Source: JAGVSZ01 sp963716855 (GTDB lineage: Bacteria > Pseudomonadota > Gammaproteobacteria > Burkholderiales > SG8-39). Taken from it: DNA of 64,000 bases. The number at the start of each line of letters is the position of its first letter. Position 1 is the first letter of the stretch. The stretch covers positions 1-64,000 of the forward strand of contig CAVQUV010000016.1 in assembly GCA_963716855.1 (NCBI GenBank), written 5' to 3'. Shown here in pieces: positions 60,859 to 64,000 of this stretch. The notes under the pieces were generated by a model. The model saw only the letters and a program-made list of their open reading frames with translations. It searched no databases and was not told where the DNA came from. Made by a program: the position numbers and the translations under genes.

Positions 60859-60901
60859 CCGCTACTCCCGTGAGGAGTGACGAAGGCTTGTGCGGCCTAA
60901 A

Positions 60902-61080
60902 CGAATGAGATGGACTCCTCCGACTCGGGCGGCATCGGATGTGCCAGATTGGAGGTGCATTCGTCACCAATCGAAGAGAGGGGGAGTCCGCGATGAAGGT
61001 TACTACCGTGGAGTTGGACCTGGCAAAGCAGGTGTTCTCGGTGCACGAGGTGGACGAGCACGGCGTCATTCCTGGCCGGT
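60902..61080 (+). mobile_element. IS110-family remnant (5' end of transposase)
   Basis: From ATG 60993 the frame reads MKVTTVELDLAKQVFSVHEV then DEHGVIPGR and stops. This is the start of an IS110/IS1111-type DEDD transposase, with the first catalytic Asp in ELDLAK. The upstream part has GGACTCC and GGAGTCC as inverted ends around 80 bases. The rest of the gene is gone. A branch of IS1111 is known to insert into attC sites. Confidence 0.65.
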
Positions 61081-61200
61081 GACTGCCGAGCGCGCGTACT
61101 GGCGGGACGCTGGCGGCGGGCATAAGCTTCAGTGCCGGCCGGGCGGCCTGGCATTCGCCAGTTTGCTGGAACAGGGCCGAATTGAGGGAAAGGACTTCTC

Positions 61201-61587
61201 ATGTTGTCCGATGCTTCTGTCACAACGATGCTACCGGTCAAGGACATCGAGCGTGCGCGTGCGTTTTACGAGCGATGCTTGGGCCTGAAGCCAGGGCGAT
61301 TCAGGCCAGATGGCAAGTTCGTCTACGAGGTGGGAGGCAGCTTGCTAGCGCTCTTCCCCAAGCCGGAAGGGACCAAGGCAGACCATACCGCGATCAGCTT
61401 CCGAGTAGCGAACATTGCCGCCAGCATCGAGGAGATGAAGCGGGCAGGTGTGGTGTTCGAAGACTACGACTTCCCCGGGCTGAAGACGGTGAACCATGTG
61501 TGCGTGCTCGGAGCCGAGAAGGCAGCGTGGTTCAAAGACACAGAGGGGAACTACCTCTGCATTCACGAAGACCTGCCCGAGGTTTAG
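61201..61587 (+). CDS. VOC (glyoxalase-like) family protein
   Basis: 128 residues. ASVTTMLPVKDIERARAFYE, then YEVGGSLLALFPKPEGTKAD and WFKDTEGNYLCIHEDLPEV give the two half-units. AAGGACTT stands before ATG 61201. It is the third VOC gene of the window. GCCTAAC, a good attC R'' box, lies 18 bases after its stop, but the remainder of that site is replaced by an IS1182 remnant. Confidence 0.8.
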   Translation: MLSDASVTTMLPVKDIERARAFYERCLGLKPGRFRPDGKFVYEVGGSLLALFPKPEGTKADHTAISFRVANIAASIEEMKRAGVVFEDYDFPGLKTVNHVCVLGAEKAAWFKDTEGNYLCIHEDLPEV

Positions 61588-61611
61588 CGAGGTCTCCGAT
61601 GACGCCTAACG

Positions 61612-62312
61612 AGGCTGTGCAAAAAGCCGTTCTTGGAGACGATGCGGGGCGCGTCGTCGCTGCACGGTCGGAAATCGCATCGCGTCGACCTCGATCTCGG
61701 ATTGGGTCTCAGCAGCGGGCGGATTGCTCCCCGTTCCCCCTTCTTATCTCGCATATCCATGATGCGCCAGCTTCTCGATGTTGTGAACCAGGCAGTACAG
61801 GCGCCACTGCGTGCTCACCTTTGGTGTTGAGCGCAGCGTGAAGCGGTCCAGCCGCTTGTTGTGCCTCAGGTTCGCGAACACCGGCTCCACGGTGGCGATG
61901 CGCCGGCCGTAGAGCACTCGCCCGCACGCGCTATCGATCGCCGCCTTCATCCGTTCGGTGAACGGCAGCGGCGAAGCCTGGTTCCTCGCGAAGAACGCGA
62001 CCTGGCGCGTCGGGGTGCGGTCCGGGTGGCGTAAACAGCGATCTCTGAGGTGGCAGGGAACACAGTCGATGCGCTTCGCCTCGGACTGCGGCCGCTCCAG
62101 CCGGGCGCGGTCGCTCGCCTGGTCCTGTGCGGGGTCCTTCTGCTCGTCGCGCGTGCGGTGGGCATCCATCATCGTGGCCACCGCAGCCTCCATCCTCTGG
62201 GCCTCGTGCCGAAGCTCGGCGTGCGTCCCGCTGCGTCGCTTGTCGGCGTGCGCGCGCAGCGCGACGGGAACCGAACAGCGCGCACGCTGTTCGGCGCTCC
62301 CCTCGAGCTCCT
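61612..62312 (-). mobile_element. IS1182-family remnant
   Basis: The minus strand encodes the C-terminal part of an IS1182 transposase: GRRIATVEPVFANLRHNKRL, DRFTLRSTPKVSTQWRLYCL and VHNIEKLAHHGY, preceded by a Cys-rich zinc motif region (CVPCHLRDRCLRHPDRTPTR). The N-terminal catalytic half is missing. It is flanked by GCCTAAC on the left and GTTAGGC on the right. Confidence 0.75.
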
Positions 62313-62314
62313 GG

Positions 62315-62716
62315 TTAGGCCGCATTCTTGGCGAAACTGAGCGTGAGAGCCTGAGGCGACAACCAGGCCAGGACAGCCGCTACAACGAAAAGCGATGGAA
62401 CGTCGCCATACAGGTGGCCGAAGTGCTGCGCGTTGGCAACCGACTGCACAGCCATAGTGGCAGCGTGAACGATGCTCGACCAGATGGTGAAGGAGATGAG
62501 GCCCACGTGCCGCTGTGGATCGCGCGAGGCAAGCCACACGAAGACGCCCAATGTCGCATAGATTGCGATCATCATTTGGAGATACTCGGATTGACCCGCG
62601 TGCCATGCCCAGCCTGACGGCCAAACAACTGTAAGGGGATAAAAGCCGAAAATGAACACCACGGCAAATACCCGGAGCGCGAACTTCAGGTACTTAAGGC
62701 GATCGCTTTCACTCAT
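62315..62716 (-). CDS. Membrane protein, DUF6632-like
   Basis: 133 residues with four hydrophobic segments: FALRVFAVVFIFGFYPLTVV, QMMIAIYATLGVFVWLASRD, LISFTIWSSIVHAATMAVQS and LFVVAAVLAWLSPQALTL. The arrangement recalls a conserved family I believe to be DUF6632, of unknown function. ATG 62716 is taken. The stop lies in GGCCTAAC, which resembles an attC R'' box, so it is likely another cassette gene. Confidence 0.6.
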   Translation of the reverse strand: MSESDRLKYLKFALRVFAVVFIFGFYPLTVVWPSGWAWHAGQSEYLQMMIAIYATLGVFVWLASRDPQRHVGLISFTIWSSIVHAATMAVQSVANAQHFGHLYGDVPSLFVVAAVLAWLSPQALTLSFAKNAA

Positions 62717-62970
62717 GGCTGAGACTCTCCTCCTTGCAGATGCGCCTCGGCGCGATGGATGCGGTCTAACAAGAAACAGAGCCCCCAAAAGACCCTTTAC
62801 AAAGGATCTTTGGGCTGTCCATTGATCCAGCTCCCGCGAAAACAGCAGCCGCAACTCAAGACGTTGTCGGAGTTTAGTAGATCCCAATGCCGGCGGACAA
62901 CTGGATCACGTCCGACTCGCGCTCGCGTGGCTATTGTTCGCCGCGCCGCGCGTCTAGGCGTCGATCTGCT

Positions 62971-63441
62971 TTAGAACATGAACGCCTTCCCCCCAAACAT
63001 GCTGCCCGGCCAGAAATGCCGGTCGACGAGCTGTTCGAAGGTGAAGACGCAATCGGCGGGAAAGGTGCCGCGGGGGATGCCGGCTTCGGTCACGGCGGTG
63101 AGCGCGCCGGCGTAGCTGCGCGGCAGCCCGTCTTCGACGGCGCCCTGCAGGCTCGGGCTCGCACGCAGCATCAGCTCGATCCCGTTGCGGCTCTCGAGGA
63201 TCGCGGCGCGCAGCGACTCGGTGCGCACGGCCGGGTTCACCGTCCACATCAGGAGCTGCACGATGAGTGCCTCGATGCGGCGGTTGAGCTCGCTCCGTTC
63301 GCGCGAGACCAGGCGCTCGATCTCGTTCGCGAGGATCTCGCGGTCGAGGACCTCGAACAGCCCCTCGCGGATCGCGCGCGCCTGGCCGAGCGCCCAGGCG
63401 GCGAAGTCGCGATCACGGGCGTGGCGCGGTGGTTGGGCCAT
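62971..63441 (-). CDS. DUF29 family protein
   Basis: 156 residues, helical. DFAAWALGQARAIREGLFEV, the DREILANEIERLVSRERSEL core and QLLMWTVNPAVRTESLRAAI are typical of DUF29, common in cyanobacteria and proteobacteria and of unknown function. ATG 63441 is preferred because the conserved part begins there. GC content is again high, marking the return to core-like sequence. The 254 bases before it in map order hold no gene that I can see. Confidence 0.7.
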   Translation of the reverse strand: MAQPPRHARDRDFAAWALGQARAIREGLFEVLDREILANEIERLVSRERSELNRRIEALIVQLLMWTVNPAVRTESLRAAILESRNGIELMLRASPSLQGAVEDGLPRSYAGALTAVTEAGIPRGTFPADCVFTFEQLVDRHFWPGSMFGGKAFMF

Positions 63442-63645
63442 GGTAAGGGGTGCAAGGATGCCGGAAGCATACCCTCGCCGCCTCCGCCCTTCATCCTCCG
63501 AGGGCGCGGGGCGTCGGGGTCGTCGTGACGGAGTACCGCTCGCGGTGCGCGCGGCCCCCGGCCTGCTAGGATTCGCCCGCCCCCGCGCCGGCATCCGGCG
63601 GCCGCGGTCGCCCGTACCGGTAGCCGTCAACCGCTGGATCGCGCC

Positions 63646-64000
63646 ATGTCCCCTCGCTCCGTTCTCCTCGCCCTCGGTGTTCCTCTGCTGCTCGCCGCCG
63701 CGCCGGCGCGCGCGGCCGACGATTGCGTGCCGGTGGCGGGGTGGGTCGCGCCGGGCGGGCAGCGGCTCACGGCGAGCGACGTGCTCGCGCGCGCGGCGAA
63801 GGCGTCGGTGGTGCTGCTCGGCGAGTCGCACGACAGCGCCGAGCATCACCGCTGGCAGCTGCAGATGATCGCGGCGCTCTACGCGCAGCGGCCGAACCTG
63901 GTGCTCGGCTTCGAAGCGTTCCCGCGCCGCGTCCAGCCGGCGCTCGATCGCTGGGTGGCGGGCGAGCTGTCCGAGGCGGACTTCCTCGCGCAGTCCGACT
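63646..64000 (+). CDS. ChaN-like heme/iron-related lipoprotein family, 3' end outside
   Basis: First 118 residues of a longer protein. A signal peptide (VLLALGVPLLLAAAPARA) is followed by VVLLGESHDSAEHHRWQLQM and LVLGFEAFPRRVQPALDRWV, the ChaN/EreA-like pattern with GExHD. ChaN binds heme at a dimer surface; many related proteins are not characterised. The window ends inside the gene. Confidence 0.75.
   Translation, partial: MSPRSVLLALGVPLLLAAAPARAADDCVPVAGWVAPGGQRLTASDVLARAAKASVVLLGESHDSAEHHRWQLQMIAALYAQRPNLVLGFEAFPRRVQPALDRWVAGELSEADFLAQSD

Noticed and set aside
1..64000. CRISPR arrays, tRNA or rRNA genes, phage genes, integron integrase
   Set aside because: Looked for and not seen: no regularly spaced repeats, no cloverleaf or rRNA stretches, no capsid, terminase or tyrosine recombinase-like ORFs.

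Overview
The window comes from a GC-rich denitrifying proteobacterium, most likely a betaproteobacterium. The evidence is strong G/C bias at third codon positions, a complete-looking nirS/heme d1 cluster of the Pseudomonas/Paracoccus type, a Dnr-like CRP/FNR regulator, a phasin gene, a Bug-type binding protein and the GC-rich dispersed palindromes common in that group. No RNA gene, CRISPR array, integron integrase or replication origin was seen.

Layout. 0-1.6 kb: a cupin protein and a 2-dehydropantoate 2-reductase-like gene. 1.6-7.2 kb: an accessory block of lower GC (SRPBCC, MFS, two VOC proteins, an alpha/beta hydrolase, gene fragments) with one attC-like site. 7.4-10.5 kb: a LOG-family protein and a GGDEF-EAL protein behind a sigma-54-type promoter. 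10.9-23.1 kb: the nitrite reductase locus, nirX divergent from nirI, then nirS, nirM, nirC, nirF, nirDL, nirG, nirH, nirJ, nirN and a DUF4202 gene; nirE is not in the window. 23.1-25.1 kb: hydrolases with a duplicated gene tail. 25.2-36.5 kb: a respiratory block with a cytochrome b/ferredoxin-reductase pair, heme A synthase, a CuA subunit and a heme-copper subunit I in which the active-site Tyr is replaced by Gln (sNOR-like NO reductase), heme O synthase, SenC, and then a second set of cytochrome b, an anchored periplasmic protein, a very divergent heme-copper-like protein, a CtaA-like protein and DUF2249. 36.7-45.4 kb: Dnr regulator (its 3' end duplicated around a Bug/DHDPS/LysR module), hemerythrin, SirB2, USP, alcohol dehydrogenase, phasin and a NarL-type regulator. 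45.5-53.7 kb: an ABC efflux system interleaved with a two-component system and two methyltransferase-like genes. 53.7-62.7 kb: a second accessory block of minus-strand cassette-like genes with two attC-like sites, HicAB, a complete IS256-family element and remnants of IS110 and IS1182. 63-64 kb: a DUF29 gene and the start of a ChaN-like gene.

How it works together. NirS, its electron donor NirM and the heme d1 pathway (NirF, NirDLGH, NirJ, NirN) reduce nitrite to NO. The NorSY-like enzyme is the best candidate for removing NO. CtaA, CtaB and SenC would supply its heme and copper. Seven good and two weak TTGA-N4-TCAA type boxes lie in front of these operons and of the USP, alcohol dehydrogenase/phasin and narL/efflux genes, which fits one low-oxygen/NO regulon controlled by the Dnr-like protein encoded inside the block.

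Caution. Many genes, above all nirS to nirN, are broken by single extra bases. Nearly all events are +1, protein similarity continues across every break, and genes between them (nirI, nirJ, norS, norY) are clean. This looks like an insertion-type consensus error rather than gene decay. Composite genes are annotated from first start to last stop, with the shifts listed.
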